From Vanessa cardui (taxonomy: Eukaryota > Arthropoda > Insecta > Lepidoptera > Nymphalidae), in assembly GCF_905220365.1 (NCBI RefSeq), contig NC_061127.1, forward strand, positions 8,680,001-8,744,000: 64,000 nucleotides of DNA, read 5' to 3'. The notes beneath the pieces were generated by a model that saw nothing but the letters and a program-made list of their open reading frames with translations, was not told the DNA's origin and did no database searches. Numbering within the stretch: the first letter of the stretch is position 1; each line of letters begins with the position of its first letter. Positions 35,223 through 47,854 of this stretch are shown here, piece by piece. Made by a program: the position numbers and the translations under genes.

Positions 35223-38200
35223 CGTCTTCTACCAAAAAATGGGCTACCTCGTCACTTCGCAAGCTTTTAAATTTAAATTGCCTGTTTCCTATGGTTTTCC
35301 ATATTGGTTTACCTTTATTGTCAAGTTATGTATTCCGTAATACTATTCAATAAGGGGGTTTTCTAACACAAAAAAAACGTATTTTAATAATTCGGTTGTT
35401 TCAAATTCAATCAAACTTTTCAGCTTTATAATATCAATATACTTAAACATAAAATAAAAATGAATAAGGGCTGTCTGTTATTGGTTTATTAATTAAAGCA
35501 AAATCCGAATTCTAATTTAAAAACACTTGTTATATAAAGAGACGACGTAAAATCAAGAATAGAATGGCGCTACGGCTAATTGGCTCAATTAAATGCAAGC
35601 CTTTGCACACAACACAAAGCTAGTGAGTAATGTGAAGTATGATTTATACGGCTATGCTTTAACTTAAAGAAATCAATCTCAAACACATACTTTATTCAAA
35701 TACACTCTTAGGATCCTTTGCCTATAAAATCCGCTTTGACATGATATGTTATATAACATATGATATGTTAACTGGGCAGGGTGGTGAAAATACCTTGCTG
35801 TCTGGTTTATTTAATTTTTTATGAAGCAAATAATTTTAATAAGATATTCTACATATTCTCCTACTCAAAGATAATTAATACAAGGTAACCTTCCTTTCTA
35901 AGGAGTAATCATATAAATGATCTTTTTTTCGCTATTATGATGATATTATTATAAAAAATTAAAAACAAAATGTTATAGGTATATCTTGTTGGTATAAAAC
36001 AATAAATAAACTAATATCGCAAACAGTAGTAGCTCCTATGTTACTAAAATGTGGATATGTAAGGCTTGGAGCCGAAAGGGATTTCCCAACAGATCAGAAC
36101 AGGTAGCGTAAGGGCACCATTGTTGGCCCAAATTTATCAAACAACACAACACTCACTTTGGGAATTTTATCATTTTATAATAGTAAAAACATAATAAAAG
36201 ATGACTCCTAGGACATTTTTGATAATAAATAAAATACTAATAATTCAATTAATGACTAAAATGCTTCTGTATCGAATAAACACACTTACTGTGTAATATA
36301 TTTGTCAATATTAAAACAATAATTATAGGTCCAAATTTCAAAATGCGAGACGCCAAACGAATATATTCCAATATTTTTTTGATTTTTTTTCCTCAAAAAT
36401 GCCTTAAAAACTAAAAAAAACATTGTGAAACTTGGCCTACAGATTATTATATAATTGTACTTTCTTTAATTTGTTTGATGAGTTTAATCTGATCAAAATT
36501 CTTAAGTAAATTGTTGAAATAAAATTTGTTATTTAATTGGAAAAATAGTGATACTAATTTTCTTGATACATATCATAAAATATTTAGCTTTGTTTAAAAG
36601 CAAGCAAGTCCGTCGCGGATAAAGGAATAGAACAAAAAAGACAAATCTGACTAGTCATAAATTTTCACGTTGTGCAGTTTGCAGAGACGAATTTTCTTAT
36701 ATTTAAAAGGATGTTTATGGTTGTATGAATTTCTGTAAGTCGCTTTGAAATTAAAAGATAATAACGACTTCAAGAAAACAAAATGGATTTGTCGTTGCAT
36801 AAAAAACGTAAAAAAGGAGATCCTAGTTACATTAGTAAAATTAAAAATGAAACAATAATTTGGTATATATGACTGCAGTAACAATAAGTAATATCATTTA
36901 TTAATATATTCTGAAAATAAGATAAACGTAGATTGGAAGCTAGAATGATTGGATCTAATTGAATAAATAATTTTGAAAAAACAAATTGAAAAAATATATG
37001 ATTGATTAGAAAAACGCTGATTATATGCGTTTTTTTTTAAATATGTCATGTCAATATTACTTTGTATTTGTGTTGTGACCACACGCGTCGTTATGAAAAA
37101 CAAAATATGAACATATTTATTTCTCTTTTATCTACTTAATAGTCTGACAAAAGAGATTTATGTGTTAAAGTGCTTGAAAGAAATAACATAATTAGGTAAA
37201 ATTGAAGAATCGGTCCATTTATGAAAGAAAGTACGGTACGGCGTAGGCGAAGAACTATACGTTTTCAGTGCTTTTTAAAGCACAGGATAGAAAATAATGC
37301 CCCTTTTAAAAATCCAAGCTACCACATAATCTTCATAAATTTCCTTAGAAAATCTGTTTTTCTTTAAACCCGACACGAAGATTAAATAAGAAACTCGACA
37401 TCTTGAGCCCTTTAAGCTAGCAACTGAACCAATGAGGCAAACAACTGCCTACATACATATAAAAATTAAATTAATAACATTTCGAACAATTTTACATTAC
37501 CTATAAGAGGTTCGCTTTGTTATGCTAATGAAGTAGTACTACATGAGAGACGTAACCTCCATAATAAAGTAAAAATCAGAACTGAGCACCGCACTGTGGA
37601 GGGTTGGCAATGGTTCAATATTTAGCTGAGAAAGGCAGATTTTCAATTACTTATATGTTTCATCACGGAAGTTTAGTAGGTTTAACGCTGATGTACTTCG
37701 TCAAATGTGTACCTACTATACCCCAAAAATATTTGTATATATATCTACCTACAATATAATAAACAATAAACAATAACATACACATCTTCAACATATTAAA
37801 TTTTAAAACATAAACAATAGCTCACAATTCTTTCACTATTTCGCCTGTATTACTGTGAATATTATTAGATCATGTTTATGATATGATCATTTTTATTAAT
37901 TTAATAAAAAAAACGATGTATCTTATTCATTAAAGCAGTATTTGTTATATATTTATGTTAAATAATCTTTAATCCTATAACCTATCAGAAATGTATTTAT
38001 CACAGTTATACTTTTTTAATATGAAGCTGTGTTCCGTTTACGGTGCTTAGCCTCATATATTTTTCTTTTTTTTTAAGTATACGCGTTAATGTACATTAGA
38101 ATATTTATTCTAGAGTCAATTAGACAACGTATTACAGTTATTGCCTGTAATATTTTCAGTTGGTGATGTTCAAGCTACGGAATAAATATTATAAAAATGA

Positions 38201-39561
38201 AGCGAGAGAATTTCTTACCTGTTTTCTCATTTTAACTATTACTTACATAAATAATACTTTATATATATATATATAAATTCTAGATTCATACCGACCATAT
38301 GTTTACAATATTAAAGAAAATATCAAGAATTGTGTGGGATATTTAAAATTGGATTAAAGTAAGTTGATAAATGACTCGTGTAAGCATTTTTCCAAAAAAC
38401 TCTCCAAGAGGAGAAACATTTGTACTTGTTTGACATTATTAATACTACTTTTACCGATTTTAACTCATATTTTGGAATGTAGGTCATGACTAGGCGAGAT
38501 GATCACGAATAATCAAAATTAACCTGTCAATTTGCTCATTAGATCCACCTGCGTTTGGGCATTGTATGATTTTACAATATTGCCGGAATTATTATGATTG
38601 CCAATAAAAATTGTTTTTTTAACTTTTGAATTTAATTTTTTGCATTTTTATCGTGCAAGGATTGAAATACAAATTAAACAAAGGCTTAGATAGACACTTC
38701 GTCTTTTTTATCACAACCCAACATGTTACCCTTTAAGTCGATATGTATGGAGTGAGAAGGGATTGCAATTCTGTCCAACCTTTTCCAATTTAAACATTGA
38801 TTACAAAAGGACCAAACCAGTACTAGTTTGGACATGTTGAATCAAAATTGTGGTCTTATTTTTACAAAAATCTTTCCCAAATATTAGGTAGGTGAAATAA
38901 TATGAGTGTCCTGTAAATTGGATTCCATTGAGTGGATTAATTAAAGGTAAACCATTTTTTTAAACTAAAGTCCCGTGCTCTACCATTTTTTTCTATAATT
39001 TGTAAATAATTCAAAACCCTGTAAATATGATACTCATATTTGTGGTATTGTACACAGGACTTTTAATGTAATATGTTTATGCAAGACTAAACTACAAATA
39101 TAACTACAAGTACTAAGTGAATTGAAGTAAAAGTTTGGAGAATGGATTTCTAATAAGAGCCCTTCTGTTATTAGAAACTGAGCTGTAGGAGTATTTGGAA
39201 GAAAATGAAAATGGACTCAAAATATTACGGCACGAATATATAATTTTGGATTAGAAACGAATATTTGTGCTGTTTGTTTGCTTCAGCAGTATGCACTGCG
39301 CTTATCTCTTGTAACTTTATATCCCATACATGAGACTGGGTCAACTCATGTAGTACCCGTTAAAAATACTTATTTTACGTTATTTTTTCAAGTCATGTGC
39401 CATTTATGTACCAATAGAAATGGTACATGAAATGGCCTTCAAGTTCTGCAAGCGAAATTATTATAGTTAAGGCTGAACAAATGATAATCAGACCAATTAA
39501 TTATCCAACGTGAAAATGAAATTGCAAAAAATTTCATGTCTGCTGAGATTTATTATTGTAT
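35223..39561. other. AT-rich non-coding stretch
   Basis: Only short chance reading frames. Small palindromic and (AT)n patches occur near 35,742-35,770 and 38,260-38,275. No gene or larger repeat is recognised. Confidence 0.5.
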
Positions 39562-39860
39562 AAAAGTAGTAAGTAAGTAAATTTCCCACTGCTGGGCTAA
39601 GGCCTCCACTTCCATTAAGGAGAGGATTTGGAACATATTCCACCACGCTGTTCCAATGCGGGTTGTTGGAATGCACATGTGGCAGAATTTCTATGAAATT
39701 TGTCACATGCAGGTTTCCTCACGATGTTTTCCTTCACCGCTGAGCACGAGATGAATTATAAAGACAAATTAAGCACATGAATCAGCGGTGCTTGCCTGGG
39801 TTTGAACCCGCAGTCATCGGTTAAGATGCACGCGTTCTAACCACTGGGCCTACTCGACTC
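39562..39860 (-). mobile_element. SINE family A, copy 5, minus strand, (TTAC)n tail
   Basis: Reverse complement of the family A consensus, with box B reading GGGTTTGAACCC on the plus strand. The tail is AGTAAGTAAGTAA on the plus strand, meaning (TTAC)n in element orientation as in copy 2. An approximate target duplication ATTATT(G/A)TAT flanks it at 39,552-39,561 and 39,861-39,870. Confidence 0.88.
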
Positions 39861-39870
39861 ATTATTATAT

Positions 39871-40586
39871 GTATTGTTTAAGCTTGAACTTAAATAAAAA
39901 TGTAGGTATATAACGGACAATCTTTTAAATAAAACATATTTGTAGAATATACATACTCATCTTTACTTGAATAAAAATCTTTCAAAGTTGTAAAGTTAAA
40001 TTAAGCGTGTACTTCTTTGTAAATGCTATTCGAAGTCCTTCCATTTCAAACATCTCACTTTGTACGGCCAAACGTAAACCGTTCCTTTCAATGAGCACTC
40101 TTGTAATATTCCCATTAATATTAATTAAACATGCTTAGGCTAGTAATTGCATTTTTCTAAACTGAAGTGCATAATCAGATGCTAGAAATGGTATGCGTGG
40201 TATTAATACAGAATGTAGCCAGAAATTAATATCGAGCTTTTATTGCATTAGTATGAAACGTTTTTGCGTAAAATTTATTCGGATGCCAGTATTTTATATA
40301 TCTAACCAAATCGGAATATACATTCTTTTGCAAAAAAAATGGCCACTTAGATTTATTTTAGTAATTTTTGTATTTACAACTGTAAAAGGAATTTGACGCA
40401 CCAAAATAAAATATGTACATTATTTACTAATGTAAAAATACTTTTGTTCGGTAATTGAGGAGATCATTTTTTTTTTAATTTTAGAATAATACTTATTTTG
40501 ACAAAAGAATAAGGTAACTAAGGGTTAACAGACTTATTTCTTTATTTACTTAAAGTTTCAAATAATAAAATATAAATAAAAAACAA
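39871..40586. other. AT-rich non-coding stretch
   Basis: No gene or repeat is recognised. Confidence 0.5.
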
Positions 40587-40880
40587 TCGAGTGTGACCTC
40601 CTCTGGCTGAAATAACTGCTGCAATTCTTCGCGACACGGTTTGGATGATCTCTTTTATGAGTTCTTGAGGAATACACTCTCATTCGACCGTAATAACAAT
40701 TTTAGGGTCTCGGATGTTCTGTGGTGTTGAGTGTACAGCTCTAACACGTCGTTTTAGAAAGTTCCATAGACGCTTAATGGGATTGAGGTCGGGACTTTAT
40801 ACTGGCCAATTTAAAAGGCGATTCCAGTTCTCACCAATTATAAAGATTCTGGCTTCATCAGAAAACAAAACCTAGCTCCA
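40587..40880 (-). pseudogene. Tc1-like transposase relic (C-terminal part)
   Basis: Reading the minus strand from about 40,880 gives, with stops, VLFSDEARIFI, WNRLLNWPV, SPDLNPIKRLWNFLKRRV, PQELIKEIIQT, and VSRRIAAVISARGGHTR. These are hallmarks of the C-terminal half of Tc1/mariner transposases (SDE, SPDLNPIE, ARGG near the end). The catalytic NPIE glutamate is Lys here, in-frame stops occur, and sequence between SDEAR and SPDLNP is deleted. The N-terminal DNA-binding half is missing, so the copy is inactive. Confidence 0.85.
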
Positions 40881-40895
40881 TTCTACGAAAAAAAA

Positions 40896-43388
40896 ATCTT
40901 AATCTTTAAGAATTATGTATCCACAGATCAATTTAGGACCTTTAGTTGATTTTCGACTATTAGGCGCGTTTTTATGGTGTGGAAAAATAATTGACGAAGT
41001 TCTGCCCTGTCCAGGTAGGTAAGAGGGCAAATTTTAAAAAATATAAAAATACACTACGATTCTCAGGCCATGTATTAATGAAAATTAATTAATTTTTTTA
41101 CATAATTATTATAGAAAAGGTTCTATTTTTGAAAAAAATATTTTATAATAACAGCTAAGAATTAAAACATTGATTTTCTATAAAAAATAGTCTCACTTAT
41201 GGCAAAATTTAATAAAATTAAATATATGTGTCTTTGTTTCGTACATTACCCGTAACTTGAACAAAATGACAAAAAATAATAACTACTTTTTACATCAGAA
41301 AGATCTACGTGAAAAATAAGCTAGCAGTACAATAAAACAAAGATAATGAATGAAAAGTACGATCTACTTTTGGTCGGAAACCGACGTGTCCAACGTTCCG
41401 GTTTTAGCGCACTTTGTTTGTAAAATGTTAAGCGAATCGCTAAATGAAAGATTGTTTTTTATGTAACTTTTTAAAGAACTTGACATTTTTCTTTAAAAAA
41501 TAGTAAATATTCTCTCTAGTATACGTAATTTAAGAAATGTATTAACTTATTATTTGGCATATTTAGGTATATGTTCTACATACAGCAGCAGTATCTACAT
41601 ACATACTTACGTATATATAAGTTGTTGATAATATAGAGCTGCAGTTGCCTATACCATATGAAATAGAAATAAGACATAAATGTATGTAATGTTATTAAAA
41701 TATAATCAGATTTTTACATTATAATTCATAACAGGGAGGATAGCAACATCACATGAAGCAAGTCAGGTAAAAACAATAAACATAAACGTTTAGCTATATG
41801 TAAGTTGTCACGTTAAAATGAAAACCTCGGAAAAGCAAATTTTAATAACTTTCATTTTATTAAATTTTGTCATAAAAAATCCCTTACATTCACGTCCTAG
41901 TTTCACATAAAACACTTTAGTCACCTACGTGTGTATACAATGTTTTAGAACATATTTTTCCGTAGTAAACTAGGTACACGTTATATTATAAATAAAAGTC
42001 AAGCTATTTACATAATGAGTTTAAAGGTCCAGTAAGCCACGGAAAGTTCAAAAACAATATAATTTTATGCAATGAAAATATTTGCATTGGGTCTGTACTT
42101 TAATTGAAATTCTTTGCTACAAAGTTACAATTTACCAAGGAATACTTAACATAGTTTTGTTATTAACCATGGAGAAACTAGACCAAATCATAATTTGTAA
42201 TTCTGTTTCGATCTATATTCAATAATAAATCATTGCATAAGTAGTAAGTTCATTAGTGTTAAAATAGCTGAATATCTAAGATGTATTGAGGAGTCGAACT
42301 ATAAATAGTAGCTAATGCACAAGAGACCTATAGTTTCTTATTAAGACGCTGGTTCTAACTACTTGATAACTACGTGACTGAACTTACACCAACAAAGACA
42401 AAGTGATCTTTTGTCATTTGCCTTCCCCTGCTCGGATTAATTTTGTTGACCTCCTGCATATATACGTTATCCGTATAACTAGTACTTAGTACATAGATTT
42501 TAAAACAATTTTCGTAGTACTGAACTAAAGGAATTGTATTTATGATTTCATTCTTAAATTTGATGACCATTTTTATCTAGTACGGTACGATGAATGTTCA
42601 AATATATATTTAAATATCTCTTAGGAATCATATTTCATCAGGTAATACGCCAGAAAACTTTGTTTAGAATAGGGTCTATGTTTGAGCACTAATAATCTTT
42701 TATATTATTAGTAATTTTATTTAAATAGTAATTAAACAAGAGACGAACTAAATAAAAATATTAATACCAACCTTTTTGTGACCTCGCAAAGCAATGTGCA
42801 AGTTACCTATATGTTCAATTACCTTAAGGTTTATTTATATAAAGGTTTATTTATATAAGTTTTATTTATACCCTTATTATTTTTAATTTTTTAACCTTAA
42901 GATTATTTTTAACTTTAAGGTTTATTTATATTCTTTTAAAAAAACAACAAACTTCATAATATATCAGTATTATTTTTCAATTGAAGTAATCCTAACCTCG
43001 CCATATTTTAATTACTCTAGACTCGAAAGCTCAATGCTCTGATATTACGGCTCTCACATATCGACCATACGAATTAATACGATTGTAGCATCTCAATTCT
43101 AGTTTTATTATTCGTTTGTTAAACATGTACACACATTGCTAGAAATACCATTAATGAGAAAAGCTACGCTCATTAATCGTTTCTTTAGCTTAGCTTAAGT
43201 ACCCGACTGCGTAAAAACAAAGACTGGTTTATATTTTTCAGCCGTACTAGAATATGTATTTAAGTGAGTTTCCATCCAATTTAAATATTACTTTTTTTTA
43301 ATTATCCAATAAAATTAGTACTATGTTTTCTAAATGTTCTGGAAGCATCGATTCCTCTGAACAATAATTATAGAGTTAGGTTTTGTTT
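40896..43388. other. AT-rich non-coding stretch with short tandem motif
   Basis: No gene is recognised. At about 42,828-42,935 the motif AAGGTTTATTTATAT recurs three or so times, with an inverted TAACCTTAAG, forming a small AT-rich repeat patch. Confidence 0.45.
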
Positions 43389-43399
43389 TTAATAAATAT

Positions 43400-43720
43400 C
43401 ACGACGATGTTTCCTAAACGTTAAAGAATTACAAGCAGGAGTCTGGCCTGATAGAAACTGAATACCACCGCCCACGGACATATGAAAAACCGTGGGCTTG
43501 CAGGTGCGTTGCCAGCCTTTAAAAAAGAGTACGCTCTTTTCTAGAAGGTTTACAGGTCGCATCGGTTCGGTAAAACCGCCGGCGAAAGCGAGTTCCATAG
43601 AGTGGTTGTGCAAGGCAAAAATTTCTTAAAAATCACGCTCTTGTGTCTTTTCCCACATCAATGTGGTCTGGGAAAAAAATTCGAACTTTGACGAGATGTC
43701 TGAAAGTGAAATTCAGCAGC
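43400..43720 (-). repeat. LINE-like 3' end fragment (family C)
   Basis: On the minus strand an open segment reads a fragment such as SMELAFAGGFTEPM and then KGWQRTCKP. The non-coding part GGCTGGCAACGCACCTGCAA and TCCGTGGGCGGTGGTATTCA follows. I recognise this as the wording of a common lepidopteran dispersed repeat in which a C-terminal coding tail runs into a 3' UTR. No complete domain is left. Confidence 0.6.
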
Positions 43721-45584
43721 CGGGATTAATCTGAAGAATTCCTCGGAATATTTCCTGTGAAAAATTCGGTAGCAGAGTTCATCTTTTTAATTCATTCGAA
43801 TGTAATTTTTGGATGTTTCTGATATTTTATTAATATCTTATACCCAGATCGTACTTAAACATATTCGGCACTTCGTAGATCGATGAATAATGCGTAGGTC
43901 GAAAAATGCTAAGAAAATCTTAAGATTGCAATTTGTACTCTGTTCTAACAGACAATGTTTTATTCAAAAGATACTGGCCTTGGCTACTGTGTAAACAAGT
44001 CCAAATAACAAATAAATTATTGTATGTATAAGGTAATCCAAGCGAACTTTTATATTACATAGGTATACCCACATATATTGCACGTTGGTACGTGTTTTAT
44101 TCAATAGTACGTTGCACTAGAACCATATAATTTTATTGGATAATAAATATTACATTCAGTAGATGAGCCTACTTGAATAACATCAATAACATGCTAACCT
44201 TTATGGTTAAATCTGCTTTGGATGTTTAATGGAATTTTCGATAGATTTTATTGGTTAGAGCTTCGATTTTAGACAGATTGTGAGGCGCTGAGCAAATTAG
44301 TTTTGTAGCACTTTCTACATCTGTCGAATGAACTTCAACGAAGCAACGCTAAAATGTAACATTACAATAACTATGTTTTTTTAGTAATTTTTAATTGCTA
44401 TTCATATCAGCAACAAAATTGTATAATTTAAGGTTTTTGAAGTAATAAAACGTTCGTATGATATGAATATTGCTGGAGACAGAATTATATTTGTAAGTAA
44501 TATTCACTGGATGCATTTGCGTTTTTACTCGTAGCATTACCTTTGTTATATTATTCTCTGGGATTTCCACTTTATTCTGCTAAGATAATTACTTTAAACA
44601 AAGAAACCTTTTAACATTTGATGTGAGTGTATTATAAATACATTTTTATATATCCATTAATAAAAACAACAATTATGCGAACTATACCAGTAAAATATTA
44701 TGCTCCATCAATCTCAGATTTATCTATTTATTTGTAGACTGTCTACGTTTAATTATTAAAAGAAGTAATTATATGTAAATTTATTTATAAAGCGCAATAC
44801 ATTTTTTGCATTTCTATATTAAAATATTCAGCTCATAAGTGTAAAACCGGAAAAGGCTCCACTAAAAGTTGCGGCTCTACGTTGTACTAAATTTATTCCG
44901 GTTGAATTTAACTACAAAGCGTCGAGTTGGTTAAATGCCAGACTTTCAAAACTTGGGTTTTAATGTTAAACGCATAACATTATAATCTTTAACACTTGAG
45001 GCTTGCGATATTCGAAAACTTTACCTATTAAGGCCACCAAAAAAAGATTTAATTGCTCCATGAACACTGTCTGACTTGACAGAGATTTGTCTGTAAAATA
45101 ATTAACTTATGAAGTATTTTTATGTTTAAAGAATACCAAAATTGTACCAAATTATATGCTTAAATTTCATCTTAAATTATTAAAAATAAATGTAAATAAG
45201 ACAAATCAATTAAAATTATAGAATAATAGCAGTCAAAATTAGTTTTACTTTAACGTTAAACTAAAAGTATAAAAGAGAATTCTATATTTTACATACTAAC
45301 TAAAAGAAATATAAAATTTACTATTTAGAATACAGAATTTTTTACAAAATATTTTGTCCGCAATACATCAGGCCAAAACTTGAATTCATAAAGTTTATGG
45401 ACGCACGTAAACGTACATTTTATTATTTTATGTCATATATGATCGACAACTAGAACCGAAATGGCATCAGACGTAATTCAACGAAAGAGTCTCTTAAATT
45501 AAATCACCCCTTCGGTCAGGCAGCACAGATAATAATAATAAGTGGTACAAAATTTAAACCTTTTTTTTTATTTGGAATAGAAAG
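43721..45584. other. AT-rich non-coding stretch
   Basis: No gene or clear repeat is recognised. A weak tRNA-SINE-like head is possible near 44,920-44,990. Confidence 0.45.
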
Positions 45585-45589
45585 GTATA

Positions 45590-45760
45590 CTAGTGAAGGT
45601 GGTAAGTTTCTGGCACTGTAAGAAATATAAACAATATTTGAAATCATTAAAGCGCCATCATTAAATCCTAAAACTAGGTCACTCATCCTTTAAACCAGAA
45701 CAAAACATAACGGAGTGTTGCTGTATGGCGGTATAATATTAAATGAGTTATGCCTGCGTA
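45590..45760 (-). repeat. family B, strongly decayed minus-strand copy
   Basis: Order-preserved traces of the reverse complement of family B are present: GGTGGTAAG, CTGTAAGAAATATAAAC, TAGGTCACTCATCCTTTAAA, ACATAACGGAGTGTTG and ATGGCGGTATAATAT. An old copy. Confidence 0.55.
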
Positions 45761-47854
45761 GAAATGCTTGCTACCAACAAGTAAACATACAAATAAATTT
45801 CGTATTGTATTTGATGGATTCATATCATATAAGGATATAAAGAATTAGTCTGCACGTGCAAATGCAACATATATTATTAAATTCAATATCATTGTATATT
45901 GAGACTTTGGCTATACGTCCTATATTTGTACTGTGTAATGCACAGCACCTAAAGAAAGTTTAATAGCAGTGGGTTTAGGGTGTTTGCTATTCTAGGAAAA
46001 GTTTTACCCGAGACCGTTTCTCCCGCGGATTGTTTCGGTTTCGTGAACAAACGCCGAACAGTAAGCGAGGGAAAGAATATAGAATTTATAAACACTCTCA
46101 AAAACACACCTCCAAATCCAAATGTAAGGACTTAAAATTATAAAAAATATATATTTCTTATTTTTTAATAATATTATAAAATAATTATTTACTTTAAATA
46201 ACGTAAGTTAATATAGTCAGGCATTGCCATTTCAATAAGTATATGTAAAGTGGCGCCAATATCGACCTTACTGTCAGCACCCAAAAAGAAAATCAATGGC
46301 GGTTTAAAACAAACGCGCGCTTTTGTTTTTTTTATTTTTATTTTTCCAACTAGTTGTATGGATGAAGGAATATCCTATACTTATATGTATTTTAGTAGAA
46401 ACTATAAACTCGTACTCAATACACACATTTTTCTCTGTACCTTTTTAGGACAATGACATATCGTTTCGCCATCTTAAGTTATAAGTACTTATATGTTTTC
46501 ATTATATCCTGTGGTAGCAAGGTGAATTCATCTAATTTTTAAGGTTAAATTATCTAAAACACTAAATAAAGCCACAAGCGCGATTCATATTATATATTAA
46601 GTATGAAAGAAAAACATATTTTTTCTTAATAAATGTTTCTATACTATACAGCTAAAAAATCTAAAGCCACCTTCCTCTAATATTTAATAATGCCTGTTAT
46701 ATAATTTCGTTTCCGAATAACCATAAAAACTTAGTTCCTATTAACGCTCATTTATGTAATTATTATGTACGTACCTACCATTTTCAATTATAATAAAACA
46801 CTTTGATGAGCAATATTATCTTTATTACAATACAAGACCCAAATTGGTGTAATAGATGCATAAATATCTTACGTTAGATACAAATCAAATCTATGGAACT
46901 GAATTGAAAATCTTAATTGAATTTTGCAAATTCAATTTCAATGGAAACAAATGTTATCTAATACTGCGAATATCACGAATTTAAGGCACGTTATCATTAT
47001 AACCCACAATGCAATAGTAGCGTTTCATGGGGCTAAAATATTAAGAGAGGATTTGTTCACTCGACAAATAATTATTAAGATTATTAATTTACGACAGAAC
47101 AACCCAAAAACTATTATATATATATATATATACTATACCTTTCTGCCGTCCACGTATAAAATTACTTTCTGTAATCTCTACTAGACGAAAGCAATATGAC
47201 GAAAGGTGATACTAAATATTAAACAATATAGATATATTAAACTTAGACACACTTTAACATCCCCACAAAATGGAAACAATATTTTATTTTTTCAAATAAC
47301 ATGAAAATTTACATACCGAAAATGTTTTTAAAAAAAGTCCAATTTCATTAAATATTTGAAGTAAAACATTGGGTATTGAATAATTTTATCTACTCTTTTG
47401 ACATATTCTTTCATTATCTTAAATATAACTCAATATATTTTGTTTAATGGCAATAATTTATAGCATAAGCATTATTATTGAATTTTATATATTTGTTTTG
47501 TTTTTATGATATCCACAATCAATCAAATAAATAAAAATCATAGGTTATTTACCGTGGTGTACTCCACAAAACACTACAGTGAATACGTAATAGGGATACT
47601 TGTAAAAGTCTAGAATTGTCTTCTAAAAGCATTATATAAAAATAAGAATATACTAATACGTTATAAATTACCTTCATTTAACTTATCTTGAACATAGCGA
47701 TAACCAAATTGTCTTGTCAATGTCAGTTTCAAATTTTAACTTGACATTTATAACCACATTTTCTATAATTCAAAATATGTGTTTCTGTTTTTTGTAACAT
47801 AACCTTGTTAACTTACACTTCAAACAAATAATTGGCAGTAAAGTTTTTGATACA
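45761..47854. other. intergenic stretch upstream of the RSL1D1-like gene
   Basis: AT-rich with no recognised repeat. The last 150 bases hold TGTCA-rich elements (TTGTCAATGT at 47,714-47,723, TTGACATTT near 47,741), probably part of the core promoter or 5' UTR of the gene that starts at 47,855. Confidence 0.45.

Noticed and set aside
35146..35353. 64-65-codon frames
   Set aside because: They lie in a family B repeat copy and its A-rich end.
43389..43613. 74-codon minus-strand frame
   Set aside because: Its sequence belongs to a common interspersed repeat tail, not a host gene.
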